Below the pieces are notes generated by a model that saw only the letters and a program-made list of their open reading frames with translations, searched no databases and was not told the DNA's origin. This document shows positions 53,243-62,650 of a stretch of DNA of 64,000 bases, piece by piece. A program made the translations under genes and the position numbers. Numbering within the stretch: position 1 is the first letter of the stretch; every line of letters starts with the position of its first letter. This stretch comes from Cecembia rubra. GTDB taxonomy: Bacteria; Bacteroidota; Bacteroidia; Cytophagales; Cyclobacteriaceae. Location of the stretch: contig NZ_PYGF01000004.1 in assembly GCF_003014575.1 (NCBI RefSeq), positions 98,261 to 162,260 on the forward strand, given 5' to 3'.

Positions 53243-54418
53243 TTAAGATGGTTGTTGAACCTGAGGATTGAGCCAGTTGTCCACTTTATCATAAAGCAAC
53301 TGGAATAGGGACCTTCTTGCGACTACAAAGCGTGCATTGAAAGTCATCCCCTTTTTTATATGCCCTTCCTGTCCGCTGGACAAAGTCAAAAAAGGAGTAT
53401 CTAAAGCGCAAGTGACCAAAAAACCTGCCTCCCTTTCGTTTATCAAAGTGAGGTCATCCGCAATGTCTATGACTTTACCCATGGCCACTCCCCATTGATT
53501 GTAGTTATAGGCATCCACTTGAAAAACCACTTCCTGCCCAATTTCCAAAAAAGCAATATCCACTGGCGAAATGTAGGTGACAGCTATCACGGTAGTATCC
53601 GGTGAGAGTTCAGCCAACTTCTGCTGTGGATGGATAAAATCCCCCACATTTAAGTTGAGAACATTGATCAAAGTACCATTGGTCCCGGCGATGATTTTAT
53701 ATTGGTCCATCTGTTCGGAGTAAACATCCATCTGATTTTTCAGGCGTATTTTCTCGTTTTGGTGGTTGATCAGCTCCTGTTCCCATTGGTTGACCTGCTG
53801 CTTTTTGAGCAATTCCATCTGAGTGATTGCTTGCTTGTACTGGACCTCGGTGTTATCATAGTCAGCAAACGCAATGGATTTGCTGTCTAAAAGCAATTGA
53901 GCCCGATCAAAATCCCGTTCCAACTTTTCCAGCAAAGCGGCCTGATTGTGGATTTTGGTCTGAAACTCTAAAAGTGATGACTGATAATATTTGGATTTGA
54001 GGGGTAATAAAGAAATCAATTGACCTTCTAAATTCAAATTGAGTAAGCTCCCTAAATCGGAAATAAAATCATCCAAAAGCGTCAATCTTTCGGCTACTCC
54101 ATTTATCTCCAATTGAACCACTTCAGCCCTTACAATGGCTAAAACATCCCCTTTTTTGACCTTTTGGTTTTCAGCAAGGCTCCATTTTTCTAAGCGCCCT
54201 CCAACAGAACTCATCAGGGAGTTGCGCTGAAGCGCTGATTGAAAAGTGCCCCTAGACTGAACTGCAACATCCACGTAGATCAATGGCAAAGCAGCGACAG
54301 CAGCAATTAGCATCCCCAACAAAATCAGATATATCACCTTGGACCTGACACTTATCCGGGAATCATATACCTCGACAGTTTGCTGGGTAATGGCAGAAGG
54401 AAATATCTTAACACTCAT
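53243..54418 (-). CDS. HlyD-family membrane-fusion protein of the peptide exporter
   Basis: 391 residues: one N-terminal membrane helix (VIYLILLGMLIAAVAALPLIY), a split lipoyl domain, a coiled-coil hairpin (about 110-220) and a C-terminal beta-barrel (VIAVTYISPVDIAFLEIGQEV). It bridges the inner-membrane exporter to an outer-membrane TolC-like channel not encoded in the window. First gene of the exporter operon; a -7-like TAAGTTTG lies 20 bp upstream. Confidence 0.9.
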   Translation of the reverse strand: MSVKIFPSAITQQTVEVYDSRISVRSKVIYLILLGMLIAAVAALPLIYVDVAVQSRGTFQSALQRNSLMSSVGGRLEKWSLAENQKVKKGDVLAIVRAEVVQLEINGVAERLTLLDDFISDLGSLLNLNLEGQLISLLPLKSKYYQSSLLEFQTKIHNQAALLEKLERDFDRAQLLLDSKSIAFADYDNTEVQYKQAITQMELLKKQQVNQWEQELINHQNEKIRLKNQMDVYSEQMDQYKIIAGTNGTLINVLNLNVGDFIHPQQKLAELSPDTTVIAVTYISPVDIAFLEIGQEVVFQVDAYNYNQWGVAMGKVIDIADDLTLINEREAGFLVTCALDTPFLTLSSGQEGHIKKGMTFNARFVVARRSLFQLLYDKVDNWLNPQVQQPS

Positions 54419-54437
54419 CTTATAAAAAATTATAGAT

Positions 54438-54445
54438 CAAACTTA
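54438..54445 (-). promoter_or_regulatory. candidate -7 box of the exporter operon
   Basis: TAAGTTTG on the minus strand, 19 bp ahead of the HlyD start codon. The nearest TTG upstream is 25 bases away, longer than usual. Confidence 0.4.
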
Positions 54446-54496
54446 AACTTTAGCTAAATATAAAAATGGGCAAAATAATTCCTGAGTTTTCCTCTT

Positions 54497-54525
54497 AACT
54501 TATCCGTTTAATTAATCGGATAAAT
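54497..54525. promoter_or_regulatory. 29-bp operator-like element, copy 1
   Basis: Contains TTATCCG-TTTAATTAAT-CGGATAA, an inverted repeat of 7-bp arms. The same 29 bases occur at 56497 with one mismatch. Each lies some 60-70 bp before a start codon, here of the 54595 lipoprotein gene. Confidence 0.55.
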
Positions 54526-54594
54526 AACAAATGATTTTGCACAGGCTTTTGAAAAAACAGTCTTATCTTAATGTTCACCTCTGCCATAAAGACT

Positions 54595-55740
54595 ATGAGA
54601 ATCTATCTGTTGATACTAGCTGCCTTCCTTTTTAATTCCTGTTCCAAAAAAGCTGAAAATGAACCTGAAAAAACCTTTATCAAAGGTGTATATGGCCATC
54701 CAGCCGCCTTACTGGATAAGGGTTACCGGTTTGATTCTCTTGGGGTCAATGCGGTTTTTGTCAGAAGCATTTCACTCAACCCCAGTTTTTATACTACTGC
54801 CAAAGAACAGGGCGTAGCGGTGTACGTGGAATTCCCCACACTCAATGGCAAGGGCTATGTCGAAGCACATCCCGATGCCTGGCCCATTGATGAAAAAGGC
54901 CAACCTTCTCCTCCGGCAGACTGGTTTATGGGGGTATGCCCCACCCATCCCGGTTTCAGGGAATTCCGTTCCCTACAGCTTCGGGAGATTTTGAAAGAGT
55001 ATGCCGTTGACGGTATTTTCCTGGATTATGTGCATTGGCACGCACAGTTTGAAACCAAGGACCCGATCTTACCCGAAACCTGTTTCTGCGATCGCTGTAC
55101 TGCTATTTTTGGAGAGGAAATCAACAAGGAAATTCCAGGTGAAAATATTACTGAAAAAGCAGATTGGATCCTTAGCCATGAAGACAATGCCTGGAGAAAA
55201 TGGCGGGTGGATATTTTAAATGGTTGGGTGGAAGATATGGGCAAGATTGTCAAAGCAGAACAGCCTCAGGCCAAGTTGGGTGTTTTTTATTGTTCTTGGT
55301 ACCCCGCTGATTATGATTCGGCTTTGTACAAAACCTTAGGCATTGACCCTATGGCTTTTGCGCAAAGGGCGGATGTGCTATCTCCTATGCTTTTTCACAG
55401 CATGAAGAAAAGGCCATCATCCTGGGTGGGGGAATATGTGAGTTGGTTGGGGGATTTTGTTGTCGGTGGTTCAAGTCTTCAGACTTGGACCCTTTCCTTG
55501 AAAGAAACATCAGACCTGCCCGTCCAAACAGACTTGAACCAATTCCCTTCCGCCCTTATCTGGCCCATAGTACAGGCCCATAACAGTCCCGGAACGGTCA
55601 GCCCGGAGGAATTCCATCAGGTGTTAATGGAGGGTTCCAAAAGCCCCGCTTTAGGAATCATGATGTTTTCTGCGGAGTCCATTGCCCAGGAACCAGCTAA
55701 AATCGAGGTGCTTAAGAAATTTTACCGTAATAAAAATTGA
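54595..55740 (+). CDS. lipoprotein with a putative glycoside-hydrolase-like barrel
   Basis: 381 residues from ATG 54595: lipobox FNSC (signal MRIYLLILAAFLFNSC), then a TIM-barrel-like chain with VNAVFVRSISLNPSFY, DGIFLDYVHWHAQFE and LGVFYCSWYPADYDS, typical of putative GH-like (DUF4434/GHL) proteins. The catalytic acid is probably in FLDYVHW. Cysteines in CFCDRC suggest a metal site. An inserted palindromic element at 55467-55541 encodes 25 in-frame residues near position 300, unusual for an enzyme core. Substrate unknown. Confidence 0.65.
   Translation: MRIYLLILAAFLFNSCSKKAENEPEKTFIKGVYGHPAALLDKGYRFDSLGVNAVFVRSISLNPSFYTTAKEQGVAVYVEFPTLNGKGYVEAHPDAWPIDEKGQPSPPADWFMGVCPTHPGFREFRSLQLREILKEYAVDGIFLDYVHWHAQFETKDPILPETCFCDRCTAIFGEEINKEIPGENITEKADWILSHEDNAWRKWRVDILNGWVEDMGKIVKAEQPQAKLGVFYCSWYPADYDSALYKTLGIDPMAFAQRADVLSPMLFHSMKKRPSSWVGEYVSWLGDFVVGGSSLQTWTLSLKETSDLPVQTDLNQFPSALIWPIVQAHNSPGTVSPEEFHQVLMEGSKSPALGIMMFSAESIAQEPAKIEVLKKFYRNKN
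55467..55541 (+). repeat. palindromic element inside the lipoprotein coding region
   Basis: A perfect 12-bp inverted repeat (TGGTTCAAGTCT at 55467-55478 and AGACTTGAACCA at 55530-55541) bounds 75 bp, exactly 25 codons, with an inner AAGTCTTCAGACTT. The left arm is nearly identical to the intergenic repeat at 38442. The reading frame continues through it. Confidence 0.75.
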
Positions 55741-56585
55741 AAGGATTAAATCCGGATTATTCATAAAAAAGTTCGTTTTTAGCCTATCCAGGTGAATATA
55801 GGGAGAGTACAAAACACAAAAAAATCAAACATTTAGCGAATGAAGCTTACCGGATTTACGGGATGGTGAGTGAGTTAAAGGCAGTGAAACGATTGATTAT
55901 GTCCGCTGCGACAGATAGACTCGTTATAACTTGTGCGACTTTAGACAAGAATTATAATGGATATTTCCATCTAACTTACCCGTAATTGAGTTCAAACCAT
56001 AAATTATGATTTAACCTGACTGAGTAGATTTTTAACATTTTCTTCTTGTCACTTTTTTTCTTGATAAAAAAAGTAACCAAAAAAATCAAGAATTTCGAAT
56101 CCTTCTCCCCGCAAGGCCAACGCCGGCCCGGACGAAATTCATTCCTCCCCTCCCTACTTAGACGATTCTGTTGTCAATGTATTACGATTTTTATCTTTAA
56201 CTTTTTTTGCTCACCTTAAGTTAGCCACTTAACCTTACTTTTATAAAGTCTAGGATTAGTTTTAAACCTAGGGAAATACAGACTGATCCTAAATTTAAAA
56301 TAAGCCAAAAATTAACCACAAAAGGACACAATAGTCACAAAAGAATGGTAGTCTGCCGTTTAAAGGTATATTGACTTTTGTTTCCTTTTGTTTCTTTTGC
56401 GGTTTAAAAAAATCATTTTTCAGATACCCTCACATAAATCCTTAAATGATCGTTATTGGTTTTGGAGACAACAAAAAATATCTGAATTTTTGGCCCAACT
56501 TATCCGTTTAATTAATCGGCTAAATGGTTTTTTGTATATTGTGTTGAAGTTTTCAATACGTTGATCATTTGATGAATAACCCAAA
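55741..56585. other. repeat-rich intergenic region before the alkane hydroxylase gene
   Basis: About 845 bases. 55767-55985 is open on the plus strand (73 codons, e.g. LANEAYRIYGMVSELKAVKRL) but lacks a good start and family. A TTCTTGATAAAAAAAGTAAC repeat follows (56055-56095) and a palindromic AACCACAAAAGG ... CTTTTGCGGTTT element spans 56313-56405. Next comes the 29-bp element at 56497. Confidence 0.5.
56497..56525. promoter_or_regulatory. 29-bp operator-like element, copy 2
   Basis: Same sequence as 54497-54525 apart from one base (CGGCTAA instead of CGGATAA in the right arm). 60 bp before the alkane hydroxylase start codon. Confidence 0.55.
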
Positions 56586-57638
56586 ATGAAAGACCTCAAA
56601 TACCTACTTGCCTACACCATACCGCTCTCTGCAGTACTGGCCCTGCTATGGCAGGGATGGTGGTCCTGGGCCACGGTGATTTTGGCTTTCGGGATATTCC
56701 CTTTACTCGATGCTATCTTTCCAGCATCCACGGCCAACTACTCCGAAAGTGAAGAAAAAAGCAGGTTATCTAACCGCTTTTTCGATATGCTCCTGTACAT
56801 ATGTGCACCTACCTGCTTTGTATTGGTTTATTTCTATTTTAAAACCATACAAACCGGTGGTTTGGCCACTTACGAATGGTTGGGACTGACTTTCAGTATA
56901 GGTGTAGTCTTAGGCGCACTGGGTATCAACGTGGCCCACGAATTGGGACATCGGGCCAATAAATGGGAGCAGTTTTTGGCAAAGGCCGGTTTACTGACCG
57001 TGCTTTACCAACACTTTTTCATCGAACACAACAGGGGTCACCACAAACATGTCTCTACAGATAAGGACCCAGCCACCGCCAGAAAAAATGAATGGGTTTA
57101 TGCCTTTTTCTTCCGTTCTATTATTGGACAATACATCAGCGCCTGGCAATTGGAAAATGATCGCCTGCGCAAAAAAGGGCTTTCTCTTTTTTCCTGGGAA
57201 AATGAAATGATCCGCTTCTCTGTGTACCAGACCATGTACTTATCGGCAGTGGTGATACTTTTTGGTTGGACTATGCTTCCTTATGCCTTGGCCATTGCCT
57301 TGATCGGGGTGCTGCTATTGGAAACCATCAATTACATCGAGCACTATGGTTTAAGAAGGAAAATGCTGCCCAGCGGAAGGCCTGAACGGGTGCTCCCCAA
57401 GCATTCCTGGAATTCTGACCATGAAATGGGCAGGATTGTGCTTTTTGAACTGACCAGACACTCAGATCACCACTATTTGGCCTCCAGAAAATACCAAATT
57501 CTCCGGCACATGGAGGAAAGTCCGCAATTGCCTACCGGATATCCCGGCAGCATGCTGATGGCCTTGGCACCTCCGCTTTGGTTTTTTGTGATGAATAAAA
57601 GGCTGGAAGATCAGGCCCGTCAATTGGAGCTCGCTTAA
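56586..57638 (+). CDS. alkane 1-monooxygenase-like membrane di-iron hydroxylase
   Basis: 350 residues with about six helices and all histidine boxes of AlkB-type enzymes: HELGHRAN, EHNRGHHKHV, NYIEHYGL and LTRHSDHHYLA. It probably hydroxylates medium-chain alkanes or a lipid-like substrate at the inner membrane with electrons from rubredoxin (not encoded here). Length is slightly below the usual 400 as the C-terminal rubredoxin-docking tail is short. The 29-bp element upstream may regulate it together with the lipoprotein gene. Confidence 0.9.
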   Translation: MKDLKYLLAYTIPLSAVLALLWQGWWSWATVILAFGIFPLLDAIFPASTANYSESEEKSRLSNRFFDMLLYICAPTCFVLVYFYFKTIQTGGLATYEWLGLTFSIGVVLGALGINVAHELGHRANKWEQFLAKAGLLTVLYQHFFIEHNRGHHKHVSTDKDPATARKNEWVYAFFFRSIIGQYISAWQLENDRLRKKGLSLFSWENEMIRFSVYQTMYLSAVVILFGWTMLPYALAIALIGVLLLETINYIEHYGLRRKMLPSGRPERVLPKHSWNSDHEMGRIVLFELTRHSDHHYLASRKYQILRHMEESPQLPTGYPGSMLMALAPPLWFFVMNKRLEDQARQLELA

Positions 57639-57656
57639 TTTTCAAATTAATTTAAA

Positions 57657-59630
57657 CCACATAGAAACATAGAACACATAGCAAGAACCCAACATCAAAT
57701 ACGGTCATCAAAACCAGGCCGGTACAAAACCTAAAACCACATCAGCGATAGACAAACTATGTTAGCTATGTTACTATGTGGTCCAAAAATTTACCCAAAA
57801 TTCCACCGAAACGCCATTAATTTTGCCACATTGAAACATAGAACACATAGCAAGGACCCAGCATAAAATACGGTCATCAAAACCAGGCCGGTCCAAAACC
57901 TAAAACCACATCAGCGATAGACAAACTATGTTAGCTATGTTACTATGTGGTCCAAAAATTTACCCAAAATTCCACCGGAACGCCATTAATTTTGCCACAT
58001 AGAAACATAGAACACATAGCAAGAACCCAGCATCAAATACGGTCATCAAAACCAGGCCGGTCCAAAACCAAAAACGATATCAGAGATGGAAAAACTATGT
58101 TAGCTATATTACTATATGGTCCAAAAATTTACCCAAAATTCCACCGGAAAGCCATTAATTTTGCCACATAGAAACATAGAACACATAGCAAGAACCCAGC
58201 ATCAAATACGGTCAATAAAACCAGGCCGGCCCAAAACCAAAAACGATATCCGAGATGGAAAAACTATGTTAGCTATGTTACTATGTGGTCCAAAAATTTA
58301 CCCAAAATTCCACCGGAAAGCCATTAATTTTGCCACATTGAAACATAGAACACATTGCAAGAACCCAGCATCAAATCCGGTCATCAAAACCAGGCCGGCC
58401 CAAAACCAAAAACGATATCCGAGATGGAAAAACTATGTTAGCTATGTTACTATGTGGTCCTAAAATTTACCCAAATTCCACCGAAACGCCATTAATTTTG
58501 CCACATAGAAACATAGAACACTTAGCAAGAACCCAGCATCAAATACGGTCATCAAAACCAGGCCGGTCCATAATTTAAGTCGAGGTAAGCGAAGGTGAAA
58601 ACTATGTTAGCTATGTTACTATATGGTCCAAAAATTTACCCAAAATTCCACCGGAACGCCATTAATTTTGCCACATAGAAACATAGAACTCATTGCAAGA
58701 ACCCAGCATCAAATACGGTCAATAAAACCAGGCCGGTACAAAACCTAAAACCACATCAGCGATAGACAAACTATGTTAGCTATGTTACTATGTGGTCCAA
58801 AAATTTACCCAAAATTCCACCGGAAAGCCATTAATTTTGCCACATTGAAACATAGAACACATTGCAAGAACCCAGCATCAAATCCGGTCATCAAAACCAG
58901 GCCGGCCCAAAACCAAAAACGATATCCGAGATGGAAAAACTATGTTAGCTATGTTACTATGTGGTCCTAAAATTTACCCAAATTCCACCGAAACGCCATT
59001 AATTTTGCCACATAGAAACATAGAACACATAGCAAGAACCCAACATCAAATACGGTCATCAAAACCAGACCGATACAAAACCAAAAACGATATCCGAGAT
59101 GGAAAAACTATGTTAGCTATGTTACTATGTGGTCCTAAAATTTACCCAAAATTCCACTGGAAAGCCATTAATTTTGCCACATAGAAACATAGAACACATA
59201 ACAAGAACCCAACATCAAATACGGTCATCAAAACCAGGCCGATCCAAAACCTAAAACCACATCAGCGATAGACAAGCTATGTTACTATATGGTCCAAAAA
59301 TTTACCCAAAATTCCACCGGAAAGCCATTAATTTTGCCACATAGAAACATAGAACTCAATGCAAGAACCCAGCATAAAATACGGTCATCAAAACCAGGCC
59401 GGTACAAAACCTAAAACCACATCAGCGATAGACAAACTATGTTAGCTATGTTACTATGTGGTCCAAAAATTTACCCAAAATTCCACCGAAACGCCATTAA
59501 TTTTGCCACATTGAAACATAGAACACATAGCAAGGACCCAGCATAAAATACGGTCATCAAAACCAGGCCGGCCCAAAACCAAAAACGATATCCGAGATGG
59601 AAAAACTATGTTAGCTATGTTACTATGTGG
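57657..59630. repeat. tandem array of about twelve 169-bp palindromic units
   Basis: Units start with CCACATAGAAACATAG (or CCACATTG...) at 57657, 57826, 57995, 58164, 58333, 58501, 58671, 58840, 59008, 59177, 59337 and 59506; spacing is 168-170 except one 160-bp unit. Each ends with CTATGTTACTATGTGG, complementary to its start, then a 40-base link ending GCCATTAATTTTG. The inner part has two alternating versions (with CATCAGCGATAGACAAA or CGATATCCGAGATGG) and one unique form. A degenerate half unit follows at 59676-59780. Confidence 0.95.
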
Positions 59631-59868
59631 TTAAAAAACTAACTCCAACATCTACTGAAAACAATTTCAATTTTCCACATAGAATCATAGGACAAATAGC
59701 ACAAGCGAATGCTCTTGACTAAACTCAACTGCTTTAAAGCGCGTCAAACCATGTTTTCTTTGTCGCTAGGTGGTAAAAAATATAAATACCTATATAAAGA
59801 TCCATAACTAAACTAAGCTTATGCTAATGCTTTCAAAAATTTTAGAATTCGGTTTAAATTTACCAGAA

Positions 59869-60699
59869 ATGACAAAGAGATTATTCAGTTTTTTCATATT
59901 AACCTTCCTAATCCAGTTCAGCTATAGTCAGGAAAAAAGTTTCGGTTATGGCACCAGCAATGTGGGAGCTTTGAGGTATTATGAAAAAGGCTGGGAATAC
60001 ATTCTGGACAATGGGGAATGGCAAAAAGCGGAAGATGCATTCAGATCGGCGGTAGCCAAAGATCCGGAATTCCTTTTGGGCTGGAGCCAAGTGGGCAGGA
60101 TCAGTCATGATCCGGAAGAAAGGGCTGCCATTTTCACCAAGCTCCAACAACAAAAAGAAAAATTGAAGGGCTGGGAAAAAGCTTTGTTGGAGGTGTATCT
60201 CACCAGTTTGGAAATTATCGATGCCAAGGACAGAGGCATTCCGATTACACCCGAAAAAGTCCAAAGTTTTTACGGGATCTCAGAGCAGCATTTTTCGGAA
60301 TTCCTCAAGCATTATCCTCATGAACGGTACGTACATGCAGAATACATTGAAGTGATCCATGGAATTTACGGCGCTCAAGGAGGCTTGGACAGTTTGGAAA
60401 AACACCAAAAAGAAGGACTGGAATTGATACCTTTTCTTATGAGTTACCAAGCCCAATTATTGTCAGAAACCAAGGAATTTGAACAAGCCCTCAAAACTAC
60501 CCTTCAACTGGAAAAACGCCTCGACAATCCCGATTTACCCATCATTCCTTTTATTTATGGGTATATTGCATTTGAAAAGTCTGAATATGAGGTAGCTGCC
60601 ATGCTCATCGACAAAACCCTAAGCCTAGACCCCAAGCATGTGATCGCCCAACGCCTCCAAAAAAAGATTCATGATCAATTAGGAATCCGGGACAATTAA
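59869..60699 (+). CDS. exported TPR-repeat protein
   Basis: 276 residues with a signal peptide (MTKRLFSFFILTFLIQFSYSQ) and several tetratricopeptide-like helix pairs, e.g. WEYILDNGEWQKAEDAFRSA and YEVAAMLIDKTLSLDPKHVIA. TPRs mediate protein contacts; periplasmic by prediction. I start at ATG 59869 where the signal begins; 59821 would add 16 residues. It is isolated, between the repeat array and the convergent OYE-type gene. Confidence 0.75.
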   Translation: MTKRLFSFFILTFLIQFSYSQEKSFGYGTSNVGALRYYEKGWEYILDNGEWQKAEDAFRSAVAKDPEFLLGWSQVGRISHDPEERAAIFTKLQQQKEKLKGWEKALLEVYLTSLEIIDAKDRGIPITPEKVQSFYGISEQHFSEFLKHYPHERYVHAEYIEVIHGIYGAQGGLDSLEKHQKEGLELIPFLMSYQAQLLSETKEFEQALKTTLQLEKRLDNPDLPIIPFIYGYIAFEKSEYEVAAMLIDKTLSLDPKHVIAQRLQKKIHDQLGIRDN

Positions 60700-60772
60700 T
60701 ATCAATCCATATCTCAATATCTATAAATATCCGAGTTAGCACATTTTGTATGATTTTTTTTGACAAGTGACT

Positions 60773-62005
60773 CTAACTAGCCCTCTCCTTCCAAACCCCT
60801 TTCCTTTTAAACACAAACCTGAACACATACTTCAAAAATACCCAAAAAGCAGATAAATTGGGCTTAGGGCCCTTACCTTCCCCGATCCGCTCCAATTGTT
60901 CCCTGTACCAAACTGTCTCCATCACACTCATCCGGTCAATAGGAGCAAAACCGGTCTTGACTTTTTCTATCTTATGCAGGGGGTCTTTACCCTCCAATAG
61001 TTGATGTGCCGAATCCGGCTCAATGGCCAATAAGCGGGCCAGACCCACCATATCCACATCCCTAGATTCAATAGCCGCTTTCATCCCCTGATAGCTTTTA
61101 AAACCTCCGGTCAGGACCAAAGGAACATCGACTGCTTTGCGTACCTTGACCGCAAAATCCATGAAGTAGGCCTCTCTTTCCAAGGTGCTCTTATTGGCCT
61201 TACTGCCCACCATGGCCGGGGCTTCATAGGTTCCTCCCGAAATTTCAATCAGGTCAATCCCCAATTCCGTCAACAACTGTATGGTCTCTAGGGATTCTTC
61301 TTCTGTAAAGCCACCCCTTTGGAAGTCAGCAGAGTTCAGTTTGATTCCCACTGGAAAATCCTTTCCTACAGCTTTCCTAATGGCTTTGTAAACCTCGGCG
61401 ACAAATTTCCTACGTTTTTCGGGATTCCCACCCCAATCATCTGATCTTTGGTTGTGCTTGGGAGATAAAAACTGACTGACCAAATAGCCATGTGCCCCAT
61501 GAATCTGTACACCTGAAAAGCCCGCTTTTTTAACAATTCCAGCTGCCCTTCCAAACCGTTGTACAATATCCCAAATTTCGGCTTCTTCCAGTTCCCTTGG
61601 TGTATCAAAGAAAGCCTGCATGTCCTTGCGAAAGGGAATGGCAGATGGTGACACATTTTCTTTGTTCAGCCCTTTGGGTGCCTGCTTTCCGGGATGATTC
61701 AATTGCACCCAACAATGAGCACCATTGATCTTGGCGGCTGCTGCCCAAGTTCGCAAGGCTTCAAGGTTGCGCTCATCCTCAATGACCACGTTACCAGGTT
61801 CCCCAAGGGCCCTGCCATCGACCATGACATTGCCGGTGACTGATAAACCTATCCCTCCTTCCGCCCAGATCCGGTAAAGTCTGGAGAGGGCAGGTTTGGG
61901 GGAACCTCCTTTCTCCCCCAAGCCCTCACTCATGGCTGATTTGAAAATTCTGTTTTTGATGACCGCGCCGCAGGGAAGTGTGAGGGATTGACCCAGAGGA
62001 TTCAT
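60773..62005 (-). CDS. NADH:flavin oxidoreductase, old yellow enzyme family
   Basis: 410 residues of the OYE/NemA-like TIM barrel binding FMN: KNRIFKSAMSEGL at the first strand, QLNHPGKQAP, GVQIHGAHGYLVSQFLSP with the His/His substrate pair, and GGTYEAPAM. The C-terminal 30 residues are basic (FVFKRKGVWKERAS). Probably reduces activated double bonds or electrophiles with NAD(P)H. It lies downstream of the peroxide operon on the same strand, which fits a role against reactive lipids, but a separate transcript is likely. Confidence 0.88.
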   Translation of the reverse strand: MNPLGQSLTLPCGAVIKNRIFKSAMSEGLGEKGGSPKPALSRLYRIWAEGGIGLSVTGNVMVDGRALGEPGNVVIEDERNLEALRTWAAAAKINGAHCWVQLNHPGKQAPKGLNKENVSPSAIPFRKDMQAFFDTPRELEEAEIWDIVQRFGRAAGIVKKAGFSGVQIHGAHGYLVSQFLSPKHNQRSDDWGGNPEKRRKFVAEVYKAIRKAVGKDFPVGIKLNSADFQRGGFTEEESLETIQLLTELGIDLIEISGGTYEAPAMVGSKANKSTLEREAYFMDFAVKVRKAVDVPLVLTGGFKSYQGMKAAIESRDVDMVGLARLLAIEPDSAHQLLEGKDPLHKIEKVKTGFAPIDRMSVMETVWYREQLERIGEGKGPKPNLSAFWVFLKYVFRFVFKRKGVWKERAS

Positions 62006-62177
62006 AGATTTTGTGTGGTTTGGAGGTAAAGATATTTGATTAAAACTTTAAAATAAACTTTGTCTGGAAGGAGCTAGCGTACCATTTTACATGGCTCCAA
62101 TATCTAACAATATCCAATATCCATAAATATCAGACCCAGTTAGAAAATGAATATTGCAAAGAACTGTTTCTTGTATT

Positions 62178-62615
62178 TCATTTATTCCCCATACATCCTA
62201 TCCACTCTTGAATTTTATCCCTCATACCAACCAATTCACCCAAATCAACAGCCATATCTCCCATATTTTCCAGCAGTTTTAATGGGACTGTTGCCGCCAC
62301 AGCTTGTAATGCTTTCCCTTCCAGGGTCAGGTGGATCATCACTTTTCTTTCATCATCCTTCGCCTTTTCTCTTTTGATCAGGCCCATGGTTTCCATTCTT
62401 TTCAACAATGGCGTAAGCGTATTGGTATTCAGGATGAGCTTTTCGGAAATATCCTGAACAGCCAATCCATCTTTTTCCCAAAGCACCAGCAGGACAAGAT
62501 ACTGGGGATAGGTAATCCCCAATTTTTCCAGATAAGGTTGATACGCCCGGGTGATCAACCTGGAGATGGCATAAAAGGGAAAACAAATCTGGTTTTCAAG
62601 CTTGAGCTGATCCAT
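62178..62615 (-). CDS. ohrR: OhrR-type MarR regulator
   Basis: 145 residues with a MarR winged helix (SEKLILNTNTLTPLLKRMETMGLIKRE). The redox cysteine Cys11 (NQICFPFYAISR) is at the position used by OhrR to sense organic peroxides. It follows the glutathione peroxidase and ohr genes (35 bp), matching an autoregulated peroxide operon. Its probable operator is the palindrome at 63561. Confidence 0.85.
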   Translation of the reverse strand: MDQLKLENQICFPFYAISRLITRAYQPYLEKLGITYPQYLVLLVLWEKDGLAVQDISEKLILNTNTLTPLLKRMETMGLIKREKAKDDERKVMIHLTLEGKALQAVAATVPLKLLENMGDMAVDLGELVGMRDKIQEWIGCMGNK

Positions 62616-62650
62616 GGTTTTGAAAGATGGGATGTATAAAAAGCATTCCC

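Noticed and set aside
57947..59184. Several open frames of 65-115 codons in the tandem array
   Set aside because: They repeat the same translated phrase because the array repeats; the 169-bp period shifts the frame each unit, and no start signals or family are present.
57657..59630. CRISPR array
   Set aside because: Units of 169 bp repeat entirely, without unique spacers of constant size and without cas genes in the window.
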